A stretch of 64,000 bases of DNA from Mastigias papua (Eukaryota > Cnidaria > Scyphozoa > Rhizostomeae > Mastigiidae): contig OZ025270.1 of the NCBI GenBank assembly GCA_964019165.1, forward strand, positions 10,768,450-10,832,449, written 5' to 3'. Made by a program: the position numbers and the translations under genes. Position 1 is the stretch's first letter. Every line of letters starts with the position of its first letter. Of the stretch, positions 1-11,600 are shown one piece after another. The notes under the pieces are model-generated. The model did not search any database, was not told the origin of the DNA, and worked only from the letters and a program-made list of their open reading frames with translations.

Positions 1-202
1 GCTCTAAAATGTGTGCTTGTCATGTTATGCATAACTGAAGAAACATAGCACACCACTGCTCCTAACTGCTACCAATCACTATACCAGGGCAGAGAAGAAC
101 ACATGTGTAAGTGACTGTGAAAATAATTTGGCAACTAGACAAGGAACACAGAAGGAAAAAACTGCTATGAATAAATGAGACTCAATTTTCTGAAGTATTA
201 CA

Positions 203-314
203 AAACAGCAAGCCAAATGAATTGCTAAAGAAACAGCAAGCCAAATGTAGTATCAAAGAAACAGCAAGTTGAGTGAATTGTTAAGGAAACAGCAAGTCAA
301 ATGAATTGTTAGTT
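203..314. repeat. 28-bp tandem repeat, four copies
   Basis: Units beginning AAACAGCAAG start at 203, 231, 259 and 287. Copies differ by a few substitutions only. The array lies in the presumed first intron of the IPMK-like gene. Confidence 0.85.
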
Positions 315-609
315 GCTCTAAGAGTACAGGGCAAAGTAAAGGACAATGGTATGAACAACTGGACTGATCCCCAATTGATGACAGAATAAAAGATTTAATG
401 ATTTTCGCCATTGGTAAAGGTGCACATATCTGGCTTGCTTAAATAACAAAATACAATTATCAGTATTAATTTCAAAGTGTGTATAAGTTAATAACAAGCA
501 TAAGAGAAGAACAGCGTGAGCAGCCAGTAAAAATCAGTAATGCTAAAACCTTTACCAAATAACATATTATAAGATAAAAAAACAAATATGGCAATTTGTG
601 TATACTCAC

Positions 610-736
610 AAGGCTTACTTCTTAATGCAAAGTGGCCTGCAACTTGACTGTCCAGCATTTTGAAGCCAGAAATAGGAGTGGGAGCTGTTGCACTTGATGT
701 AAGTGCTGTTGCTTTCAATGTTTGTACAAGAGCCAT
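610..736 (-). CDS. IPMK: Probable first coding exon of inositol polyphosphate multikinase (partial gene)
   Basis: An ATG at 736-734 opens a 42-codon frame containing the motif QVAGH (residues 31-35), preceded by a Ser/Thr/Ala-rich leader. QVAGH after a short variable N-terminus is the hallmark of IPMK-type inositol polyphosphate kinases (family PF03770), which make IP4/IP5 and nuclear PIP3. In that family it sits just before the ATP-binding lobe, so the catalytic PxxxDxKxG and SSLL regions would be in exons left of the window. The exon probably ends at 610 with donor GTGAGT (phase 1); a second possible donor GTAAGC follows 619. No further coding sequence of this gene is visible in 1-609. The identification rests on one short motif and is moderate only; another protein with QVAGH by chance is possible. 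Confidence 0.5.
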
Positions 737-2026
737 TATTTAGGCAACCAGGCAAAAGTCAGGGCATCAGGTGGTTCTGTCTCAATGAAGCAGATTCAAG
801 TTGAAATGAAGATGGATTCCACTGAAAGAAGGTTAGGAAAAGTATTCAAAATTTATCCAGTTGCAGGCCTCTAGATAGCTGACCCAGATTGGGGGAGGCA
901 TGGATGAAGTGGAAATACCAACAAATATGGAGCAGAAATACTTTCATACTCATTCTTAAATACTTTCAGAGCACGGCCAGACAAATTTGTAGATTTCCTT
1001 CGCAATCCATTGGGGGTCTTGACATTTGAATTTAATGAGTCTGAAATATTGCAAGACTTCAGATCTTATGTTTCCTGCCTAAATCAGTTAATGGCATGAG
1101 CCTACTTATATCTCTTCAATTAGGTATTCACAAAACCTACTAATTGCTCCTATGCTCAATCTACATCCTGTAAGCTAAGAAGTCCTGTCTATGCCCTACA
1201 AATGACTGTGTTGAGGACATGAAACACTTCCTGCTGCACTGCAACTCATCACCAGGAGAGAAATCTTCATTTCAACTGTGTACAGGCAGAGCTGCCTTTC
1301 TGCAGTACTTCAAACCTTTCCAATGAAGAATTAGTTACATTACTCCTTTATAATGATGAAATGTTGCCTTTTGAATTATATAGGATAATATTCAAAGCAA
1401 CACTAGATCTCATAGAATCCTCAAAGAGATTTTTTTAAAGAAACTTAAGAATTTCCTCTCCACCTCCCTGTAGCAGGGTAAGCCAAGAAATCACTGAAAG
1501 CTTATCATGAGTTTATCAAAATATCTACTAGTACCAAATAGGCTCATTGAGCCCAACTACCTGAATCAACCTAAATAGGTTCCTTAAATACAAAAAATAA
1601 TTACTCAAAATAGTCTCATTACATAATTACTTAAAATACATAATAAAATTACTCAAACATTAGAGTGTAATGCCCCTAAAATATGCCTATGTGTCTACAA
1701 CCAAGCATTGACAAGTGACAATGCCCATATGTCAAGGTAGTCTGGGAAACCTAATACAAACAATAGCAAAGTTGACTACCAAGCAAATCTAAATCAGTGC
1801 ATTGCCTAATTGTTACCTAATAATCTAATAATACTCTACTGAAGTAAGCGAGAATAGAATTGGGGAAAACCCTTATAGCCTATAGTCTATCACACTCCCC
1901 AACCAGTATCATCTCCTTGTCAGTATAAAATACTCTTGTGCAACTTTCCTTTTTAACCGTTAAGCCTCAGGGTTGCAATTTATTTTCATTCTCTACGAGG
2001 AATGGTCTTGTAATTATGTGTTGTCA
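737..2026. other. Non-coding stretch upstream of the IPMK-like exon
   Basis: AT-rich sequence with no convincing exon, RNA gene or repeat that I could recognise. It should contain the promoter and 5' UTR of the minus-strand IPMK-like gene, but I see no clear TATA box or CpG-rich stretch. Confidence 0.5.
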
Positions 2027-2461
2027 CCGTAAATCCTCGAAGCCCCCACCTAAAAAATCATTTTTGCAAATAAGCCCGTCCTCGAATAAGCTTATTCGAG
2101 GGAAGGAGAATTGTAGAATACTATCATATTTCAAGAAGGCCTCACAGGACAATAGCTGTACAGTATTACTTCCTTTGAATGGAGGCAAAAAAGCAAAAAG
2201 AAACATGACTTTCGTGATAATAGAAGCATTATAATATCACACAACACTTTGCAACTCTTTTAAAAATATCAGCTTCTGCAAGTAAAAGCTCAAAATTTAG
2301 TTGATTGAGAAAATCATGTCATTTTTTATGTCAACCTTTGAGGAAAATGCCAGACTTTGAAATAAGCCCCCCCCTCAAATAAGCCCCCCCTCAGATAAGC
2401 CCCAACCCAAAAATTCATTTTTGCAAATAAGCCCTTGGGGGCTTATTCGAGGATTTATGGT
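2027..2461. mobile_element. MITE with TIR starting ACCGTAAATCCTCGAA
   Basis: The left end ACCGTAAATCCTCGAA is repeated in inverted form at the right end as TTCGAGGATTTATGGT. Internal sequence is full of AATAAGCCCCC-type motifs in both orientations (around 2065-2100 and 2365-2445), giving a partly palindromic body. A TA follows the right end, suggesting a TA target duplication, although the left flank is CA. There is no coding capacity. A second member of the family lies at 57145-57496. Confidence 0.7.
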
Positions 2462-4847
2462 ATTGTAATTTCTACAATGATGTAAAAAGTCTTGCTTTAA
2501 ACTTCAGCTTAATTCCTTGAACTCTGTCCAAGTAGAATGACTTCTGTGATATATGATGTCAATGAAACAATATGGAGTACTAATTCCTTTACCAGATGCA
2601 TTCATTCAGTCTTATGTTCATTTCATCTTTTTGCAGGAACAGTGCTGGAGTGTAAATCTGCAAGTGGGAGAATTATAACTTCCTTTAGTGGCATAGCAGG
2701 ACCCACCTTGGTTGGGTCTGACAGTGGAGGAAAATTTTCAAATTCTACACCTTGGAATGGTCAAAATTGGCATTTCTGAGACTAAAGATTAACTGAGTCC
2801 AGGAAAGTTATGTGAATGAGTCACATGAGTTTGGTTGTTCCTCCTGATCCGATTCATATGAGGAAATCCTAACTTACATACATATGTGCTGCCTAACACA
2901 AAACATACTGGAATAGCAGCATTCTTCATCTGAGGGTATCCTATGAGCCTTTCGTAAATAAGCAACAGAAAGAATGTGTCCTGAATTGATGACAGGCTGC
3001 CAACACCTGCGAGTAATCCTTGTTAGTTGTCCTTGTCCACTATAGATCCAGTTAGGGTTAGGGTCTAAATCTTGTCTCAAATTCTTCCCAGAATGTATTG
3101 ATGGAAGGAAATTGGCCAGTGATATAATATCAAATAAAAAACTGGAGAGAGATATGAACCCAAGTAATGGAAGTCAGGATGATAGAGTCACTTGCATTTA
3201 TTTGTGAATAATTTGTTTCAGGAAATATTCCCAAGTCTAACAAATACTGAAGAACTTAAAATGTAAAAAGGTGGTTTTGAGGTTCTAGCATATCACAGGC
3301 CAGATAGAATCAGTTGATGGACTGACAGTGGTCTGTAGGCTAAAGTGTATGATCCTCTGATGTAGAGAATCTCAAGATACCATCTCAGCAAATCATTATA
3401 TGCCCATCTAACCACCCCCTCACACTCTCCATGGGGTCACAGTAACATTATTCATTCTAGAATGCCTGATTTTGTAAACTAATCCAATGGACATGGGATG
3501 ATGCTTGCCTACGAAATCACTATTAGCTTTCAATCTACAGCACCATTCTCTTTATAATAATATACTTGCAATATTTGCAATCTGGGGTGTCATCCTAAGA
3601 TGTCTTACAATTGCACCTTGACATGACATGTGATGAATTATTAAAATGTCAAAAACTATGGAGTTCTCTCTCATGCATACGGTTAAATTTGGGATTCAAA
3701 GAAACTGTTTATTACTCAAAACAACATGAGAAAGACAAGTATAGAATGTTCATTTCCAAAAGTCGATGACTGTTGTCGCTCCGTCGTGATGTTCCACAAA
3801 GGGCTGGGAAAGGCTTCAGTATAACTAAAACCCTCTAACTGCATGAAACAGCTCTTTACTCATATTCTTTTATAACATAAACTACAGGCAGTTATCTGTA
3901 CCATTCCACTATACACGAAACCATTGATCAAAATTGAAATAAGGGTTATCCGTCCTGCCGTCTGCTGACAAGTTTTTGGCCTAGACACTGAGCAAAGGTC
4001 ACGGGGAATCAAAAACTGTTTATACTATCTACTGACCACTATCCCATCGCCACCTCTACCAAATTCTTTACGTTACCTGTATTTTCAAAAATATCCTATT
4101 TGTTTGGGATTGGAAGACTTCTACCAATATGTTCAATTTATCCAGCGAATACAAATTATTCCTAACATCGATGCACTTTTGGCTGGTTGGCGTGAAATGC
4201 CAACCGTTTGTTCGAACTGCACCTTTCGAAGTCTTTAGAAGATACAGCTAAAACCAGTTGCAGCGCAAGATATCTACTTCTTCCTACCTGTTGCTAAATG
4301 CATTGAAAAAGCATTGTCTGCAAAACTAACGAACAGGCAACATTCGTCGTCTTCACTTCCCACCGTGAAATGGCGTATCCAGCCTGTTTCACTTCACGTT
4401 GTTGTAAGTTGTTGCTGCAGCAGATCAGGTCAGAGGATCACGTAAACGTCTCGTTTCCATACTGCTCGACCTGATGACGTATAACCAGGAAACAACATGA
4501 AAAAGTCTTCAAAGCTGTTAATTACTAGTTGGTTCTAGACAAGGCAAAATTGGCTATTGTTATTTTCGTCTGAAGCTCATGTTTGCGAACAAGTGCATTT
4601 GTTTCTTATTGTGTGTCTACAGTGTCAACACAAGCACGCCAGAGCCGGAGGGACTGGGGGCTGCAGCCCCCTCCCCACTTTTCGGCTCATGTATGATGTC
4701 AAAATTGAGGCATTCGATCCAAATAGAAATTAGGTCTCCCTTTTCCGTGTTAAAATTAACTCACCTTAAAAAGTACCAGTACCAGAGTCATTAGGACCTA
4801 TTGGAGGTAAATAACCCAAGTTTTGTCAACAAGTGATGCTATAGACT
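2462..4847. other. Intergenic stretch without a supported gene
   Basis: Only short open frames occur. One at 2634-2779 (+) has a good acceptor (TTTTTGCAG) and runs to a stop, but its product matches nothing I know. A short telomere-like TTAGGGTTAGGG lies near 3053-3064, probably by chance. 3700-4560 is slightly richer in CpG than its surroundings but shows no gene. Confidence 0.4.
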
Positions 4848-5085
4848 GGTCCAAAAGTCTCATAAACATATAAAGTCAGGGAAGGGTTCTGTGTTTTTGG
4901 TCACCTAGCACTTAACTTGATCTCGTTGCTCTGAAAGCGTATGTCTCTATCATTTTACCTGATCTGGCAAAAAATCTAAATAGAGTAGCAAAGAGGTCTA
5001 TTAAATTTTCCCACCAACACTTCAATGATTTTATCTGCCGTTTTCTACCAAGACAGAATGCATATCTATTCAAACATGGCGTTTC
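4848..5085. repeat. Dispersed repeat, copy 1 (~240 bp)
   Basis: This segment, starting at TAGACTGGTCCAAAAGTC, is found again at 26658-26895 in the same orientation with roughly 85% identity by eye. Neither copy has terminal inverted repeats or a long frame that I can see, so its class is unknown. It may be part of a longer transposon. Confidence 0.8.
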
Positions 5086-6875
5086 CTACTGAATTAAAGG
5101 ACGTGGATTGTAATGCTCCTCGCCCCCTACTGCCTGCCTACTACCCTCATGTTTGCATACTTCCATATGGACTTGCAACTCATCCCCAGCCCCCCACTCA
5201 AAAACATGCTCCGGCGTCCCTGAAAAATTATCCATTACGGAAGAGAGATTGCATCCATGCAGGCAAAGCACTGCCAAATGAAAGCTGGGGGGCTTCAAAC
5301 AATAAATTGGTTGACAAAAGCTAGAAAAATCACTGGCTGGCAAAAGTGGGGGGGGGGGGGCTGAAACCGGAGATATCTAGTTATTTATCACAAGATCGGA
5401 GATATCTAGCTATTTATAAAGAAACCATATTGATATTGATATCCCAAGGCGAAGTCTGGCACACTCAAAGGGAAACTTCTTTTACTTTGGTGCCAAAACA
5501 GGGAATGAACTTCCAAGGAACATCAGGATGAGCCCGCAATCTCTCTGTTCAAAAGAAGCTTCAACACCACGATCCTTAGGTAGATCAGCAGCATTTTTGT
5601 TTGATTTTATTAAAGAGTTTGCTTATTTTAGTAGCTATTTATTTATACTGACAGGACATTCGTAGGTAAAGAGTTGTAAATGAAGTCAAAATGAGTGAAA
5701 TGGGTGAGTACGTGTGCAAATGTGGTTTGGTGGTATGTATGTATGTATGTTTGTATGAGTGCAGTGTGTGGTATTGTGTGAGTATGGTGTGTGTTTGTGT
5801 CTCCATGTGTCTTTGTCAATTTAGCTCCTTCATTCTAGTACATTGTGTTCAGTAGCTTTATTGTACAAATCTGAAACATGGAGACCAACATTGTATTTGC
5901 TGTGGAACCAAAGGCTTTACAGTTTTTTTTATTTAATGTTCTTATCTTTTACATCAACCAAGGCAGTGTTCCCTAACCACTGTGCCTAGTCACATTAGTG
6001 CACGGTTGAAGATTATTAGATGTGTAATGGATGAATATACAGTTTCACCTGGCTGGTTCAGAGATGTTTATTCAAATCAAATAGTGTTTCATTATTCAGC
6101 TGTCTGTATGGAGAGCATGCAATGACAGGCAGAAAAATAGATGCTCTTCAACTAGATGGTGACACTTGGTAAACTAACTTGTGTATGAACATTTTGCTGT
6201 TCAAACAGCAGACCAGTTAGTAGTGTCTCCAGTAAGATAGTTTTTAGAGCAAAAGTGCTGAATCAGGACGTTTTGGGGGCAGGAGTCTAATCAGCAAAAA
6301 AGGGGGCACACTAAACACTTTCTAATGAGAATGTATCTTGAAATCATATTTTTCAAATTTGGAAGAAAAAAACGAAATCGTATGTAAGTTTCAGAAGTTC
6401 CTTACTTCCACGTGTCATAAAGGTTATAAGCCAGTCTACGTAACAAAACTACAATAAAAAGTTTCAAAATTCTCCAAGAAAAGGGGCACTTTTAACTTTT
6501 TGAGGAAAAAGGCAAGGATCTAGGCCCCCAGGACCCACCCCGTAGTTGCGCGCCTGGACCCTACATTCATTATGAGGATTCTGGCGCAGATGAAGGCCTA
6601 AGTATGAGTAGCGGTGAGAAACATGCTTTAAATTACTTTTTCAGTACAGTTTTAAAGGAACTGAGAAAAAGTGCCAAAACGCAAAAATGGCTTTGATTGC
6701 TTGAAGACAACTTTTTCCCAATGTATTCAGTACGTCTTAGTAAGACCGTAGGGTTGCTTGATGCCAATGTACGTCCTTATCATAATTAGACGATGGCCCA
6801 GCCTACCGGTTTCCGGGTATTCTTGACAAAGCAAATTTTATCTATCTTCTTCTAGTGTCATGGCATCAAATACCG
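5086..6875. other. Intergenic stretch with simple repeats
   Basis: Holds a homopolymer of about 13 G near 5348-5360 and a GTAT/GT-rich tract near 5730-5805. I see no gene or recognisable element in the remainder. Confidence 0.5.
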
Positions 6876-6879
6876 TAGA

Positions 6880-7640
6880 CGAATCATGGCGGTGCTCTCT
6901 CTTTCCATTTTTTTCTATCTCTTGCAACATTGCCTAGCTGTTTACCATCTTCAACTCTCAATCTCTCCTTCATTCAATCTAGCCTCTTTAATCTGTCTTC
7001 CTCTTGCTCTTTTCCCTGCCATTTCAGCCTCCAAGATATTCCTCTCTATGCCTCCTCCTCTCAACTCATGCCCAATAAACTGTCTCCTCTTGATAGTTGT
7101 CAAAAGCTCTCTTTCTGCTCCTACCTTATCCAAAACTACTTCATTTACCAGTTTCTCAGTCCATGATATCCTCATCACCTTTCTCCAGAACTACATTTCT
7201 GCCGCGTCAAGCTTTTTTTCCATATTTTTGCTTAATATCCATGACTCGCATCCATACAATAGCACTGACCAGATGTAGCACTTTAATAAACGCGTCCTAA
7301 GTCGAAATCCTAAGTTCCTTGCACATAATACATTTCTCATATCCATAAATGTTTGCTTTGCCCGACCAATTCTGCATTTAACATCAAAATCAGATCTCCC
7401 ATCCAGTGCTATCCAACTGCCCAAGTATTCGAAATGATTCACTTACTCTATCTCCTCGCTGTTCACTGTCACACTATATACTGGGGCCTGTGCCTTTTTA
7501 CTGGCAACCATCACGTACATTTTTTCACAATTTAACTTTAACCCAAGTCTCTCGCTTTCCTTTGATACAACATTCAGCAACGTCTGTAGTTTTATCTATA
7601 CGATATCGAAAATACCTGCATCGTGATTGAATTGTATCAT
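6880..7640 (-). mobile_element. Degenerate LINE fragment: 3' part of reverse transcriptase
   Basis: Read on the minus strand, 7640 to 6880 encodes a run typical of non-LTR (RTE/CR1-like) reverse transcriptases. First comes a thumb segment with ...EYLGSW..., then ...LLYGCESW..., then the C-terminal ...RISWTEK...TIKRRQFIGH... motif. The frame is broken by an in-frame stop near 7445 and a frame change near 7185, so it is a dead copy. It lacks the 5' part (endonuclease and palm with YxDD), as expected of a 5'-truncated insertion. Confidence 0.85.
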
Positions 7641-7699
7641 TCCCAACATGACTTTAAAAAATCACTAATGGGCAAAGTCAAGCGGCTGTAAGAAAGAGG

Positions 7700-7770
7700 C
7701 AGGCCAGATTCAGTTTATTAGACTTTATCAACGCCAAAAAGTCTAATAAACTGAATCATTTTACGGCCTG
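7700..7770. other. Long hairpin with a perfect 20-bp stem
   Basis: 7707-7726 and 7738-7757 are exact reverse complements separated by an 11-nt loop. Outside an internal loop, CAGGCC (700-705) pairs again with GGCCTG (765-770). It lies between two oppositely oriented LINE fragments and may be a transposon end or a product of their inverted arrangement. A microRNA-like precursor is a less likely alternative. Confidence 0.7.
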
Positions 7771-7839
7771 CTACCAGAATAGAGCATAGAGAACTGGTAA
7801 CCCTTAATACTCCTCCTAAGTGAGTAAAAGAGCATTGGA

Positions 7840-8240
7840 AAAGGCAGAGATATGGTTGAGGGGAGAATGGTGAAGATAAGATGGATAGAAAGATTGATAA
7901 ACGAGAAAGCATTGCGAAGTATTGGAGGAGAAAAGAACCTTGATCTCGACCGTCTATAACCAGTAGAAGTGAATCGGTCACGGTACGAGATACCAGGGAC
8001 CGCTAAGGCATGTCATCGAAGGAAAGTTAATAGGCAAAAGGGGCAGAAGAAGGAAGAAGATTACGGTCGATCGCAGGCGAAAGAAAGAAAACGTCAGAAT
8101 AGAAACATATGGAGAGATCAACAAGGTTAAAGAACGGGGTGGGTCGCGTGTGTGGCGCTGAAGTTACTTGGCGACAGACAACCAAGAAGAAAAGAAGAAT
8201 AACACTACCTATCGTACGGCATGCAAACATCATCAATTAA
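7840..8240 (+). mobile_element. Second degenerate LINE fragment, opposite orientation
   Basis: On the plus strand, 7860-8070 encodes a degraded version of the same reverse transcriptase C-terminus (IRWIERLINEKALRSIGGEK, then a basic segment), with stops and frameshifts. It faces away from the minus-strand LINE piece at 6880-7640, so the two lie head to head. It ends close to the 3' end of UPF3 and could overlap that gene's 3' UTR on the opposite strand. Confidence 0.65.
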
Positions 8241-8367
8241 AGATAATTTGTAAAATTATCTACTATGTACACAAAAGCAGAAATCTTGCAATCTAAAATT
8301 ATAGAACAATTTGAAAGAACATTAAATAAAATCTGGGATCTTCCTTGTCCTTAGCCATTCTTCTTGC

Positions 8368-8636
8368 TTATTTAGAGGTACCTTCCTTAATCTTTTCCTT
8401 CTCTTTCCTTTTCTCTCTTTCCTTGTCTTTGTCCCGACGTTCTTGTTCCCGGTTCCGTCGCTCCTTTTCCCTTATTCGTTCTCTCTCCTTCTCTCCATAA
8501 TCTCTATCTTGCTCCTTCTGGCCGGATCGAGGTCGATCTTTCCTGTAGTTTCTTTCATAAGTACGATCTTTCTTTTCCGGTGATTTTGTTCCAGGCGGTG
8601 ACTTGATGCGACTTTTATCAGTACCTGCTCGATCAT
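8368..8636 (-). CDS. UPF3: UPF3 last exon: Arg/Glu/Lys-rich C-terminal tail
   Basis: Encodes residues 460-548 after the EJC-binding motif, almost wholly charged (KERERIREKERRNREQ and similar), ending TSK then TAA at 8370-8368. It probably forms a single charged helix. In vertebrate UPF3B the EJC motif lies close to the C-terminus, so this ~95-residue tail is longer than usual. No canonical AATAAA is obvious in the first 150 bp of 3' UTR. Confidence 0.85.
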
Positions 8637-11600
8637 CTAAAGAAGGGAAAATGTCCATATACAATAATCTCAGTTCAAGAATCAACCATCGTTAAAGACT
8701 TTCTTCAACTATGAAAATTCTGTTTGGAGTTGTTAATAGTGAACGGGTAGTGCTGCATAAAATAAACGAATGAATGAATGAATAAATCAATGAATGAGCG
8801 AAAAGAAGAAACGAAACGGTAAATAAGCACATGATTCAACGAACAAACGAGCAAGTGGATGAACAAACGAGCAAATTGATTAGGCGAATGAGCAAACAAA
8901 TAAACAAACAAATGAACGAACGAACGAATGAATTAATGAACGAAACGAACGAACCAACGAAAGAACAAGCAAACGAGTGAATATCAGGATAAATGAAAGA
9001 CAGAAAAAGAGCGATTCAATGAAAAAGCAAGAATGCGAATGAATGAAAAACAATTCAAATATCAAATATACAAGCAATTTTGCAATAAGTCGATGAAAGA
9101 GCAGCTGGAGGCTCGATAAAGGTAATATAAAATCAATTTATACCTCTCCCTTTGCCTCTATCTTGTCTCGCCACGGGAGGTCTGTACACTACCATTTCTG
9201 GCCGCTCCTTCCAAATCAAACAAATTTACATAGATCTCTAGCTTTGTCATTAGTCTGCACAATTAGTTATTTCTGTACTTAGCTTTCGTTTCAGGGATGA
9301 TTGTACAGCAGGTTATTTAACCAGAATCATCCTTGGAACGAAAACCTACCCATGGGTAAAGAATTTTAAAATCAACAATGAAATGAAATGAATGAAATTT
9401 CAGGTACAACATGGCAAACTATTCATCATCAGCAATAAATTCAAAAAACATATGATTCAGTTGAATTTGAGCCCAGTTAAATAAAACAATAAATAAAAAT
9501 GCAATATGTCTAACTACAGAATAAGTAACTAATGATTGAAACTTTTCTTATTATTTTATACTTTCTATAAAAATATATGCATACCGCACAATTTCAATAC
9601 TATGATGGACCTCTACTACGTCCGAAATGTGTCAAAATACAATATACACGTAAAAATGAGCTGCTTTCTTCTATTTTTCATCTCATCGTTGTTCTTACAG
9701 TAACTAATGCTTCTCAAGGCAACTTCAACAGAAATTACCATATTAATCCTTCAAATTATGAAAACCTATCGCAATCAATCAACTCATTCTGGTATAAAGC
9801 GAGCACTGGCACCTTTGAGGAGAATCAGTTTGCAAAAAAAACAGAAAGACAAATTACATAAACGAGAGCTGATCTAGGAAAAATATCTTACCTTATTCCT
9901 CTTTTTTCGATCTCCATCATCTGCTAGCTTATCACCTTTAATTACTTCACTACCTTTCTGTCTTTCTGCCTCTCCAGTTTTTCGCTCCTCGTTGCTCTCT
10001 GGTTCCTTTCCTTTAGCTCCTTCTCTTCCCTGTACCTTACTTTTACCATCAACTGACTTTCCAAATGCAACGATACTTGGATCTTCAAATTCAATTGACC
10101 TTCGTCGCACTGACTGACCCCCATCCTTCACTGTCTCGGCTCTGGAAGACTTTTCTACAAAATCAAAGCAATTTAGATGAAAAAAACAATTCAAAAATTG
10201 ACTATCAACTCTCTTGCTTCTTTCACTACTGACATGGAGCGTGAAGGATATACTTAAATGTACAGTATTTGAAGTTAATTCGACAAAACAACATTATGAA
10301 ACAGGTAAACTTCCGTCTAAGAAAAAATTTACTTTTTGATAACTTTTTCTTAGAAACTGTTTCTCAGAGCTAGTAGCCGGGAGTGGATAGGATCTTTTGA
10401 TTGATACTGCTTGCAAAGGTTCAGCGAAGGAGGCTAAATCGCAGTTGATAAATACATACAAAAAGAGTGAAGTGATGAAGGAGCAAGCACTCATTAAAAT
10501 ACACGGAAAGGATATAATTATTAAACTTATATCACTTGCAGTAACTGCAAGAAACATCCTCGTGGTTTCTCCAAGAACAAAGATGTCTAAATATAAAAGA
10601 ATTTCAAAGGTTTTAACACACTTTGTTCTTCAGTCTTTCTATGACTTCTTTCGTCTCGTTTCTCGTCTCGTCTCTCGTCTCGTCTCTCGTCTCGTCTCTC
10701 GTCTCGTCTCTCGTCTCGATTTCGCCGTTCATCATGACCTCGTCTGTCATTTTGATGTCTCCTTTCTTCTCTTTTGTTAATTCTTCCTTCACTACGTTTT
10801 GAACTGTCAGACCTCGCGCTTAACGGCCGGTCATCTTCAACCTCCGCTTTCTTCTGCTCCTAAAGGGAAAAAGCTCACAACACAAACCTTGTACTTTCAG
10901 ACAAGCGATATCTGTCAGAATTTTCATTTCATCTTAATATTATACTCAATTAAATACTAGGAACTTGATGAAAAATGATCCTGTCAAAATTATATAAAGC
11001 AAGAAAAAATACATTTGAAACAAAGTTCAAAACAGGAGGATTAATTATAATAAGGAGTTGAAAGACAAAGATTGACCAAAAATAAGAATGAAATGCTCAG
11101 CTAAGTCTTGAAAAAAGGAACAAATTCTAGAAAAATGAAAATTTATGATCACAACAGGAAGGGAAAGATATTTTGATGTATACCCTGGCATCACGATCTA
11201 TTTTGTTCTTCTTGCCAGATCCACTCTAAAAATATGCAGATACAACAGATAGTCAACTCCAAATGGGCACAATAGATAAATTTCAATTTACGGATAAACA
11301 TAATAATGCATGAAACATAATTACAAACTAAATAGCATATAAATATATCCTACACTAAAATATATACATATATGCAATATATTATTTGCATAATATATCC
11401 ACATATTTATAACATAATATGTTATAAATATGTGGATTTACATAGCAGATAGATATAACTACATTATACGCATTCAAATATACAAAGAAATGCAGAAATA
11501 AATACACCTCCATATTTTTCCAAACAATCAAAGCATTGTAATTATTATGAAAATAGGTAATAATAATCAAGCGAAAGGTAACATAGCACAGATCACACAT

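Noticed and set aside
2634..2779. Possible 3'-terminal exon (+) with a TTTTTGCAG acceptor
   Set aside because: The product resembles no known protein, there is no upstream partner exon, and it is short enough to be open by chance.
3053..3064. Telomere-like TTAGGGTTAGGG
   Set aside because: Only two units; expected by chance in 64 kb.
2874..3080. 68-codon open frame (-)
   Set aside because: No recognisable motif or splice context.
8705..9077. Overlapping Phe/Ile/His-rich frames on the minus strand
   Set aside because: They are read through a degenerate tetranucleotide repeat in a UPF3 intron.
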